Below are positions 40,910-48,274 of a stretch of 64,000 nt of DNA, piece by piece. The stretch is taken from positions 16,797 through 80,796 of the forward strand of contig CALADI010000016.1 of NCBI GenBank assembly GCA_937890525.1, read 5' to 3'. The DNA comes from an uncultured Clostridia bacterium (GTDB taxonomy: Bacteria > Bacillota > Clostridia > Oscillospirales > Oscillospiraceae). The translations under genes and the position numbers were made by a program. Below the pieces are notes generated by a model. That model made no database searches and was not told where the DNA came from. It was given only the letters and a program-made list of their open reading frames with translations. Numbering within the stretch: position 1 is the first letter of the stretch; each line of letters opens with the position of its first letter.

Positions 40910-40923
40910 TGCAATTTTGAATC

Positions 40924-40954
40924 AAAGACCGCAGACGATGCTCTGCGGTCTTTT
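40924..40954 (+). terminator. Terminator of metG
   Basis: AAAGACCGCAGA (40924-40935) pairs with TCTGCGGTCTTT (40942-40953), then T. Confidence 0.85.
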
Positions 40955-40972
40955 GAAACTGCGAGGAAAAAC

Positions 40973-41827
40973 ATGAAGGCTGATTGTCACATTCATATGC
41001 TGCTGGACGGGCAGGACTGGCGCGGGGCCATCGACGGTCACCGCAGCCAGCCGGATCGGGATCTGATCCGCTGCCGCCTGCGGCAGTATGCGGAGGAAGG
41101 GTTCACCTATTTGCGCGATGGCGGAGATCGATGGGGTGTAGGTGCTGCTGCCCGGGAGATCGCTCCGGAATTCGGCATTACCTACCGCACCCCGCTGTCT
41201 CCCCTGTGCCGGGCGGGGCACTATGGGGCGTTTATCGGAAAAAAGTTTGAAAATCTCAAAGGATATGCCAGACTGGTAGGGGAGACCCGTCAGCGGGGCG
41301 GGGATTTTATCAAGATCATGATCTCCGGGCTGATGGACTTCGACCGGTGCGGTGTGCTGACCGAGGAGGGACTTGCCCCGGATGTGATCGCAGAGATGAT
41401 CCATATCGCCCATGAGGAGGGGTTTGCGGTAATGGCGCATGCCAATGGTGCCAGAACCATCGAGGCCGCCGCCTGTGCCGGGGTGGAATCCATCGAGCAT
41501 GGAGCGTATCAAGATGATGCTTCCATGCAGGCGATGGCAGAAAACGCAACGGTCTGGTGCCCGACCCTGTCCGCCATTGGCAATCTTCGGGGCAAAGGAC
41601 GCTTCGACGAGGAGCAGGTGGAACAGATCTACACAGGGGCTGTGGAAAATGTCCGCCGCTTCGTCCAAATGGGTGGGATCGTTGCCCCCGGTTCTGATGC
41701 CGGTGCGTGGGCGGTGCCCCATGTTTCCGGAAGCGGGGACGAGTACCGTCATCTGGAATATGCCTTGGGGGAGGGGGCAGATCCTGCTCTGCTTCGTGGT
41801 GTGCGAACCATTCGAGACAAATTCTGA
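40973..41827 (+). CDS. Amidohydrolase-superfamily metal-dependent hydrolase
   Basis: This 284-residue protein has a TIM-barrel amidohydrolase pattern. Metal ligands appear as HIH (residues 6-8), a Lys in DFIKIMISG, His in AHANG, His in IEHGAY and Asp in GSDAGAW. It resembles imidazolonepropionase-like and prolidase-like members. The substrate is unknown; no pathway genes are near. The N-terminal beta-sandwich found in many relatives is missing, so it is a short form. It is a single gene between the metG terminator and the purE promoter. Confidence 0.85.
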   Translation: MKADCHIHMLLDGQDWRGAIDGHRSQPDRDLIRCRLRQYAEEGFTYLRDGGDRWGVGAAAREIAPEFGITYRTPLSPLCRAGHYGAFIGKKFENLKGYARLVGETRQRGGDFIKIMISGLMDFDRCGVLTEEGLAPDVIAEMIHIAHEEGFAVMAHANGARTIEAAACAGVESIEHGAYQDDASMQAMAENATVWCPTLSAIGNLRGKGRFDEEQVEQIYTGAVENVRRFVQMGGIVAPGSDAGAWAVPHVSGSGDEYRHLEYALGEGADPALLRGVRTIRDKF

Positions 41828-41910
41828 ACAGATTGACGAAATTGGGCATAATCACGGATTTCACCGGGGAGCGCCGGGAAATTTATACATCTGTTTGTGA
41901 AGGCTTTTAT

Positions 41911-41939
41911 TTGACGAATCGACGGATCTGTGATACTAT
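41911..41939 (+). promoter_or_regulatory. Promoter of the purine operon
   Basis: TTGACG (41911-41916) and TACTAT (41934-41939) are separated by 17 bases. The start site is predicted near 41946, just before the riboswitch. Confidence 0.7.
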
Positions 41940-41954
41940 CTTGTTGTAAATAAT

Positions 41955-42030
41955 GTTTCGGACGACTGACGGAAATTGGTGGGTCACCACCGGGAAATCC
42001 GAAACGGAGCAAAATGCCGACCGTCTGGGC
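41955..42030 (+). ncRNA. ZTP (pfl) riboswitch before purE
   Basis: The leader has the features of the pfl motif, which binds the folate-stress signal ZMP/ZTP: a GACGACTGACGG-type 5' segment, a hairpin TGGTGGGTCACCACCGGG, a second stem TCCGAAACGGA, and the 3' GCCGACCGTCTGGGC (42016-42030). That last segment overlaps the 5' arm of the terminator at 42027, so ligand binding would free the terminator stem and allow pur expression. The match is by eye to the known consensus. Confidence 0.85.
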
Positions 42031-42072
42031 GCACTTGTCTTTCGGGACGGGTGCGCCCTTTATGCGTTTTTT
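42027..42072 (+). terminator. Riboswitch-controlled terminator
   Basis: GGGCGCAC (42027-42034) pairs with GTGCGCCC (42051-42058), followed by TTTATGCG and TTTTTT. The first arm is shared with the aptamer. Confidence 0.75.
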
Positions 42073-42084
42073 AAGGAGGACTTT

Positions 42085-42582
42085 ATGAAGAAAGTAGCGA
42101 TCATCATGGGCAGTGACTCGGATCTGCCTGTTGTGCGCAAGGCTGCCGACACGCTGGCTGCCTTTGAGGTGCCCTACGAGGTGCATGTGTATTCTGCCCA
42201 TCGGACTCCTATGCAGGCCCAGCAGTTTACTGCTTCCGCCCGGGAGAACGGATTCGGCGTCATCATCTGCGCCGCAGGCATGGCCGCCCATCTGGCCGGC
42301 GCCGTCGCCGCCAACACCACTCTGCCCGTCATCGGCATCCCCATGAGCTCTGCCAATCTGGGCGGGATGGATGCCCTGCTGTCCACGGTGCAGATGCCCA
42401 GCGGTATCCCTGTGGCCACGGTAGCCATCGGCGGTGCGGTGAATGCGGCGCTGCTGGCCATGCAGATGCTCGCCATCAGCGATGCCGACTTGGCAAAAAA
42501 GCTGACAGACAAGCGGCAGGCGGACATGGAGGGCGTGCTTGCAAAGAACGCCGCCGTGGAAGCAGAATTCAACCATAAATAA
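42085..42582 (+). CDS. purE: N5-carboxyaminoimidazole ribonucleotide mutase
   Basis: PurE converts N5-CAIR to CAIR in purine synthesis. The 165-residue protein has the MGSDSDLP motif near the N-terminus, the SAHRTP motif (about 40-45) and GMAAHLAG, the conserved class I PurE signatures. ATG 42085 has AAGGAGG upstream; the frame extends into the riboswitch leader. It is the first gene of the purE-C-M-N-O-H-D-L operon. No purK is present in the window. Confidence 0.98.
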   Translation: MKKVAIIMGSDSDLPVVRKAADTLAAFEVPYEVHVYSAHRTPMQAQQFTASARENGFGVIICAAGMAAHLAGAVAANTTLPVIGIPMSSANLGGMDALLSTVQMPSGIPVATVAIGGAVNAALLAMQMLAISDADLAKKLTDKRQADMEGVLAKNAAVEAEFNHK

Positions 42583-42624
42583 GGAAAACCACCATATTAT
42601 CACTACAGAAAGAGGTCATTTATC

Positions 42625-43314
42625 ATGGAAAACCTGAAGCTCGTTTACACCGGAAAAACCAAGAATGTGTACGCACTGGACAACGGCAACTATCTGCTGA
42701 AGTTCAAGGATGACTGCACCGGCAAGGACGGTGTGTTCGATCCCGGTGAGAACAGCGTGGGTCTGACCATCGAGGGTGTGGGCGATGTGAACCTGCGGAT
42801 GTCCATCTACTTCTTCGAGAAGATCAACGCTGCCGGGATCCTGACCCACTATGTCAGCGCAGACCTGGCCAACACCACCATGGAAGTGCTGCCCGCCAAG
42901 GTATTCGGCAAGGGTCTGGAAGTCATCTGCCGCTACAAGGCTGTGGGTTCCTTCTTCCGCCGCTACTCCGATTACTGCGAAGAGGGTGCAGACCTGCCCG
43001 CCTATGTGGAGACCACCTTTAAGAACGACGCCAAGGGCGATCCTCTGGTCACCAAGGATGCTCTGGTGGATCTGGGCGTCATGACCGCTCAGCAGTACGA
43101 TGACCTGAAGGATATGACCCAGCGGATCACCAAGATCGTGGCTGACGATCTGAAGGAGAAGGGCCTGGATCTGTATGACATCAAGTTTGAGTTCGGCTAC
43201 GACGATCAGGGCCGGGTGATGCTCATCGACGAGATCGCCTCCGGCAATATGCGTGTTTACAAAGACGGCAAGTATGTGGATCCCATGACTCTGAACAAAC
43301 TGTTTTTTGCTTGA
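42625..43314 (+). CDS. purC: SAICAR synthetase
   Basis: PurC ligates aspartate to CAIR using ATP. The 229-residue length is typical. It begins with KLVYTGKTKNVYAL, contains the RYKAVGSFFRRYSDY segment and the DIKFEFGYDDQGRVMLIDEI motif with metal-binding residues. It lies 42 bases after purE with an AAGAGG-type ribosome site. Confidence 0.97.
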   Translation: MENLKLVYTGKTKNVYALDNGNYLLKFKDDCTGKDGVFDPGENSVGLTIEGVGDVNLRMSIYFFEKINAAGILTHYVSADLANTTMEVLPAKVFGKGLEVICRYKAVGSFFRRYSDYCEEGADLPAYVETTFKNDAKGDPLVTKDALVDLGVMTAQQYDDLKDMTQRITKIVADDLKEKGLDLYDIKFEFGYDDQGRVMLIDEIASGNMRVYKDGKYVDPMTLNKLFFA

Positions 43315-43352
43315 GAATAAGAATGGAACGGAAGGCTGAAAGGAGCTAGAAA

Positions 43353-44402
43353 ATGGAACATAACAACTCCCATTCCGCCAGCTATGCGGCTGCGGGCGTG
43401 GATATTGTGGCAGGCTACCGCTCGGTGGAACTGATGAAGAAGCATATTGCACGCACTAAGAATGAGGGCTGTCTGGACGATGTGGGCGGCTTTGGCGGCT
43501 GCTTCGGACTGAATCTGACCGGCATGGAAGAGCCGGTGCTGGTCTCCGGCACCGACGGCGTGGGCACCAAGCTGAAGATCGCCATGATCCTGGACAAGCA
43601 CGATACCATCGGCATCGACTGCGTGGCCATGTGTGTCAACGATGTGATCTGCTGCGGCGCAAAGCCCCTGTTCTTCTTGGACTACATTGCCTGCGGCAAG
43701 AATGTCCCGGAGCGGATCGCAGAAATCGTAGGCGGCGTTGCGGAAGGGTGTGTTCAGTCCGGCTCCGCGCTGATCGGCGGCGAAACGGCAGAGCATCCCG
43801 GCATGATGGCTGAGGATGACTACGATCTGGCGGGCTTCAGCGTGGGCATCGTCGACAAAAAGAAGATGATCGACAACAGCAAGATGGCGGTCGGGGATGT
43901 GGTCATTGCCCTGCCTTCCACCGGCGTCCATTCCAACGGCTTCAGCCTTGTGCGGAAGGTGTTCGATGTGGAAAACAACCCCCATCTCACCGAGCCCTGT
44001 GAGGAACTGGGCGGCGCTTCCATCGCTGAGACCCTTCTGACCCCCACCCGGATCTATGTCAAGCCCATGCTGGCACTGTTTGAGCAGGTTCAGGTCAAGG
44101 GCGTGAGCCATATCACCGGCGGCGGCTTCTACGAGAACATTCCCCGTGCCATCCCCGATGGTTTGGGCGCAAAGATCGACAAGTCCGCCATTCGTGTGCT
44201 GCCCATCTTCGACCTGATCGCCAAGACCGGCAATATCCCGGAGCGTGACATGTTCAATACCTACAACATGGGTGTGGGCATGAGCGTGGTGGTGGCGAAG
44301 GAGGATGCAGAGCGTACTCTGGAGATCCTGCACGCCAACGGTGAAGATGCCTATGTGATCGGCGAGATCGTGGCTTCCGAGGAAAAGGTGATTTTGGAGT
44401 GA
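43353..44402 (+). CDS. purM: AIR synthetase
   Basis: PurM closes the imidazole ring of formylglycinamidine ribonucleotide. The 349-residue protein has the SYAAAGVDIVAGYRSVE N-terminus, the ATP-binding VSGTDGVGTKL segment (about 64-74), and conserved GGETAEHPGMM and HITGGGFYENIPR motifs. Its stop overlaps the purN start by four bases (GTGA). Confidence 0.98.
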   Translation: MEHNNSHSASYAAAGVDIVAGYRSVELMKKHIARTKNEGCLDDVGGFGGCFGLNLTGMEEPVLVSGTDGVGTKLKIAMILDKHDTIGIDCVAMCVNDVICCGAKPLFFLDYIACGKNVPERIAEIVGGVAEGCVQSGSALIGGETAEHPGMMAEDDYDLAGFSVGIVDKKKMIDNSKMAVGDVVIALPSTGVHSNGFSLVRKVFDVENNPHLTEPCEELGGASIAETLLTPTRIYVKPMLALFEQVQVKGVSHITGGGFYENIPRAIPDGLGAKIDKSAIRVLPIFDLIAKTGNIPERDMFNTYNMGVGMSVVVAKEDAERTLEILHANGEDAYVIGEIVASEEKVILE

Positions 44403-45013
44403 AAACCAGAATTGCGGTGTTTGTTTCTGGGGGCGGAACCAATCTCCAAGCCTTGTTAGATGCAGAGGAGGCCGGGCACATCCCCCATGGGGAGATCGCC
44501 ATGGTGGTCTCCAACAATCCCGGCGCCTATGCGCTGGAGCGGGCACGGCAGGCAGGGGTCCCCGGCGCGGTCATCACCCGCAAGGAGTTCCCGGTTCAAG
44601 CGGACTTCGAGCGTCAGCTTCAGTCGGTTCTGGAACTGGGGGGCATCGATATGATCGTTCTGGCTGGGTTTATGTGCATCCTCTCCGGGGATTTCACGAA
44701 GAAATGGCCCGGTCGGATCTTGAACATCCATCCAAGCCTGATCCCCGCCTTCTGCGGGGAGGGCTTCTATGGGCTTCATGTCCATGAAGCTGCTCTGGCG
44801 CGGGGGGTAAAGATCACCGGTGCTACGGTGCATTATGTCAACGAGATCCCCGACGGCGGGCCCATTGTGGCACAGCGTGCGGTAGAAGTCCGTGACGATG
44901 ACACCCCGGAAACCCTCCAGCGCCGGGTGATGGAGCAGGCGGAGTGGATCCTGCTGCCCCAAGCTGCTGAACAGGTGGCGTGCAAGCTGTATAACGAGAG
45001 AAAGGGTCATTGA
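44399..45013 (+). CDS. purN: GAR transformylase
   Basis: PurN transfers a formyl group from 10-formyltetrahydrofolate to glycinamide ribonucleotide. The 204-residue protein starts with GTG and has the SGGGTNLQAL loop (about 10-19), the catalytic region NIHPSLIPAF and the HYVNEIPDGGPIVAQ motif with the catalytic Asp. It is coupled to purM by overlap, and purO follows after one base. Confidence 0.97.
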   Translation: MKTRIAVFVSGGGTNLQALLDAEEAGHIPHGEIAMVVSNNPGAYALERARQAGVPGAVITRKEFPVQADFERQLQSVLELGGIDMIVLAGFMCILSGDFTKKWPGRILNIHPSLIPAFCGEGFYGLHVHEAALARGVKITGATVHYVNEIPDGGPIVAQRAVEVRDDDTPETLQRRVMEQAEWILLPQAAEQVACKLYNERKGH

Positions 45014-45014
45014 T

Positions 45015-45713
45015 ATGTTTGATCTTGCAAATCTTTTGAAGGAAAATGCCTACCCCGGTCGGGGTATCGTGCTGGGGCGCAGCGAGGACGGCTCCAAGGC
45101 GGTGATCGCCTATTTTATCATGGGACGCAGCGTCAACAGCCGCAACCGGGTGTTTGTCAAGACCGACGACGGCATCCGCACGCAGGCTTTTGACGAGAGC
45201 AAGATGGTGGATCCGTCCCTCATTATTTACCACCCGGTTCGGGTGCTGCCCCAAGGCACCATCGTGACCAACGGAGACCAGACCGATACCCTCCGGGATA
45301 CCATGGCGGCGGGGCAGGGCTATCTGCCGGCGCTGATGCAGCGCAAGTTTGAGCCGGATGCCCCCAACTACACTCCCAGAATCTCCGGAGTTGTGTTCCC
45401 CGAGGGCAGCTATATGCTGTCCATTCTGAAGAGTTTTGACGGAGATCCTTCCTGCTGTGTGCGTAATGTGTTCACCTTTGATGCCCCCAAGGCGGGAGTG
45501 GGACACTTCATCCACACCTACCAGAGCGATGGTGATCCGCTGCCCTCCTTTGCCGGAGAGCCGGAGCAGGTGGCACTCACCGGTGACATTGATGCATTCA
45601 CCCAGATGATTTGGGAGAACCTGAACGAGCAGAACAAGGTCAGCCTGTATACCCGTTACATCGACCTGAAGGACGGTTCTGTGGAAGAGCGGATCGTCAA
45701 CAAAAATCAGTAA
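45015..45713 (+). CDS. purO: IMP cyclohydrolase, PurO-like
   Basis: This 232-residue protein belongs to the IMP_cyclohyd (PurO) family first described in archaea, which closes FAICAR to IMP. Visible features are the N-terminal PGRGIVLG, GRSVNSRNRVF, the VVTNGDQT-like segment IVTNGDQTDTL, and NYTPRISGV. It sits directly before a separate AICAR transformylase, so the two steps of bifunctional PurH are done by different proteins here. The start is 2 bases after purN with AGAAAGG upstream. Confidence 0.88.
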   Translation: MFDLANLLKENAYPGRGIVLGRSEDGSKAVIAYFIMGRSVNSRNRVFVKTDDGIRTQAFDESKMVDPSLIIYHPVRVLPQGTIVTNGDQTDTLRDTMAAGQGYLPALMQRKFEPDAPNYTPRISGVVFPEGSYMLSILKSFDGDPSCCVRNVFTFDAPKAGVGHFIHTYQSDGDPLPSFAGEPEQVALTGDIDAFTQMIWENLNEQNKVSLYTRYIDLKDGSVEERIVNKNQ

Positions 45714-45726
45714 GGAGAAGCCCCAA

Positions 45727-46911
45727 ATGAATGAGTTTGCTTTGAAGTACGGCTGTAACCCCAACCAGAAGCCTGCACGGATCTATATGGCAGACGGCAG
45801 TGAACTGCCCATCGAGATCCTCAACGGCCGCCCGGGTTATATCAACTTTTTGGATGCACTGAATTCGTGGCAGCTTGTCAAGGAACTGAAGGAAGCCACC
45901 GGGCTGTGCGCCGTCACCTCGTTCAAGCATGTGTCTCCCACCTCTGCCGCTGTGGGGAAGCCTCTGCCCGAGGATCTGAAGAAGGCTTGCTTCGTAGACG
46001 ATGTGGAGGGACTGGACGGCAATCCGCTGGCCTGTGCCTATGCCCGTGCCCGGGGAACGGATCGGATGTGTTCCTTCGGTGACTGGGTCGCCCTGTCGGA
46101 CGAGTGCGACGCAATGACCGCAAAGCTCATCTCCCGGGAGGTCTCCGACGGCGTCATCGCCCCCGGCTACACCGAGGAGGCTTTGCAGATCCTCAAGACC
46201 AAGCGCAAGGGCAGCTACAATGTGGTGCGGATCGACCCGAACTATGTTCCTGCGGAGCAGGAGACCAAGATGGTCTACGGCATCACCTTCCAGCAGGGAA
46301 GAAATAACTTCAAAATCGACCAGAGCCTGCTGGAGAACATTGTGACCAAGAATAAGGATCTGCCCGAGAGTGCCAAGATCGATCTGGTCGTCTCCCTCAT
46401 CACACTGAAGTACACCCAGTCCAACTCCGTGTGCTTTGCCTATGACGGGCAGGCCATCGGCGTAGGCGCCGGCCAGCAATCCCGGATCCATTGCACCCGG
46501 CTTGCCGGCACCAAGGCAGACACTTGGTTCCTGCGTCAGCATCCCAAGACACTGGCACTTCCTTTCCGGGAAGATCTGAGCCGCCCCAACCGGGACAATG
46601 TGATCGACGGCTACATCAACGGCAACGAGGAGGATGTGTGCGCTGACGGCAACTGGCAGAAGTACTTCACCAGTCAGCCGGAGCATCTGACCCCGGAGGA
46701 CAAGCAGGAATTCCTTTCCTCCCGTCAGAATGTGGCGCTGGGTTCCGATGCATTCTTCCCCTTCTCCGACAACATCCAGCGTGCGGGGAAATCCGGCGTG
46801 CGCTACATCGCTCAGCCCGGCGGTTCCATTCGGGACGATCTGGTAATCGAAGAGTGCGACCGTGAGGGCATGGTCATGTGCTTCACGGGGATGCGGCTGT
46901 TCCACCACTAA
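45727..46911 (+). CDS. purH: AICAR transformylase without cyclohydrolase domain
   Basis: This 394-residue protein is the formyltransferase half of PurH: it formylates AICAR with 10-formyltetrahydrofolate. The N-terminal LKYGCNPNQKPARIY matches the LRYGxNPHQ entry of the domain, and the catalytic SFKHVSPTSAAVG motif (about 60-72; Lys-His) and GAGQQSRIHC (near 250) follow. The MGS-like IMP cyclohydrolase domain of typical PurH is missing and appears to be replaced by the PurO-like protein encoded just before it. Confidence 0.92.
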   Translation: MNEFALKYGCNPNQKPARIYMADGSELPIEILNGRPGYINFLDALNSWQLVKELKEATGLCAVTSFKHVSPTSAAVGKPLPEDLKKACFVDDVEGLDGNPLACAYARARGTDRMCSFGDWVALSDECDAMTAKLISREVSDGVIAPGYTEEALQILKTKRKGSYNVVRIDPNYVPAEQETKMVYGITFQQGRNNFKIDQSLLENIVTKNKDLPESAKIDLVVSLITLKYTQSNSVCFAYDGQAIGVGAGQQSRIHCTRLAGTKADTWFLRQHPKTLALPFREDLSRPNRDNVIDGYINGNEEDVCADGNWQKYFTSQPEHLTPEDKQEFLSSRQNVALGSDAFFPFSDNIQRAGKSGVRYIAQPGGSIRDDLVIEECDREGMVMCFTGMRLFHH

Positions 46912-46930
46912 AACCATATGCGGTATCCTT

Positions 46931-46958
46931 TCCCAATGGCGCTTTTGCGTCATTGGGA
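46931..46958 (+). other. Intergenic hairpin between purH' and purD
   Basis: TCCCAATGGCGC (46931-46942) pairs with GCGTCATTGGGA (46947-46958) with one mismatch. There is no T run right after it, so it is more likely an mRNA-stability or partial-terminator element than a full stop. Confidence 0.6.
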
Positions 46959-46998
46959 ATACCCGTCTTTATAGAATCACAAAAAAACTGAGGTAATT

Positions 46999-48258
46999 AT
47001 GAATATTATGCTGATTGGCGGCGGTGGACGGGAACATGCCATCCTCCGCGGTCTGAGACAGAATCCGGCGGTAGAAACGGTCTATGCCCTGCCCGGAAAC
47101 GGCGGTATGGCGCAGGAGGCGGTCTGCACCGGCATTGGGGCGACGGATCTGGATGGGATCGTCGCATTTGCAAAGGAACATCCTGTGGATTATGCGGTGG
47201 TAGCGCCGGACGATCCTCTGGTGCTGGGCTGCGTGGATCGGCTGACGGAACTGGGGATCCCCTGTTTCGGGCCCAGCGCAAAGGCTGCCATCATCGAAGG
47301 CAGCAAGGCATTTTCCAAAGATTTGATGAAGAAATACCATATTCCCACGGCGCAGTATGAGATCTTTACCGAGCTGGAGCAGGCGCTTGCGTATCTGGAC
47401 GACGCACCTATCCCCACGGTCATCAAGGCCGATGGTTTGGCGCTGGGCAAGGGTGTCATCATTGCCCAGACAAGACAGGAAGCCAAGCAGGCGGTGACGG
47501 ATATGATGGCGGGGGGCAAGTTCGGTAAGAGCGGCACCACCGTGGTCATTGAGGAATTTCTGGAAGGACCGGAAGTTTCCGTGCTGGCCTTCACCGATGG
47601 CGTGTGCGTCAAGCCCATGGTATCGTCCATGGATCACAAGCGTGCCAAGGACGGCGATGAGGGACTGAACACCGGCGGCATGGGTACCGTGGCGCCCAAT
47701 CCCTACTACACCCCCCAGATTGCCCAGCGCTGCATGGACGAGATCTTCCTGCCTACCATCCGTGCCATGGAGCAGGAGGGAAGAATGTTCAAGGGTTGCC
47801 TGTACTTCGGTCTGATGCTCACCAAGGACGGTCCCAAGGTCATCGAGTACAACTGCCGCTTCGGAGATCCCGAGACGCAGGTGGTGCTGCCGCTTCTGGA
47901 GAGCGACCTGCTCACCGTGATGCAGGCCTGCACCAACGGCACATTGGAAAAGACCCCTGTGGCGTTTTCTGACAAATCCGCCTGCTGTGTGGTCACGGCT
48001 TCTGCCGGATACCCGGAAAGCTATGCCAAGGGATACCCCATCACCATGACGGATGAAGCCAAGGCACACACCTATGTGGCGGGTGCGAAATTGGAAGGGG
48101 ATCGGCTGGTCACCTCCGGCGGCAGAGTCACCGGCACCACGGCGGTGGCAGATACGCTGGAAGAAGCCATCCGGCAGGCTTACTGCATCGCAGACGGTGT
48201 GGTATTTGAGAATGCTTATCGAAGAAGTGATATTGGTCAGCGGGCGCTGAAAGCCTGA
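46999..48258 (+). CDS. purD: GAR synthetase
   Basis: PurD ligates glycine to phosphoribosylamine with ATP. The 419-residue protein starts NIMLIGGGGREHAI, has the ATP-grasp domain with KADGLALGKGV (about 143-153) and the GGMGTVAPNPYYT and EYNCRFGDPETQ motifs. GAGGT precedes the ATG. It is 87 bases after purH' with a hairpin between, and 16 bases before purL. Confidence 0.98.
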   Translation: MNIMLIGGGGREHAILRGLRQNPAVETVYALPGNGGMAQEAVCTGIGATDLDGIVAFAKEHPVDYAVVAPDDPLVLGCVDRLTELGIPCFGPSAKAAIIEGSKAFSKDLMKKYHIPTAQYEIFTELEQALAYLDDAPIPTVIKADGLALGKGVIIAQTRQEAKQAVTDMMAGGKFGKSGTTVVIEEFLEGPEVSVLAFTDGVCVKPMVSSMDHKRAKDGDEGLNTGGMGTVAPNPYYTPQIAQRCMDEIFLPTIRAMEQEGRMFKGCLYFGLMLTKDGPKVIEYNCRFGDPETQVVLPLLESDLLTVMQACTNGTLEKTPVAFSDKSACCVVTASAGYPESYAKGYPITMTDEAKAHTYVAGAKLEGDRLVTSGGRVTGTTAVADTLEEAIRQAYCIADGVVFENAYRRSDIGQRALKA

Positions 48259-48274
48259 CAGCTAGGAGGAAGCA

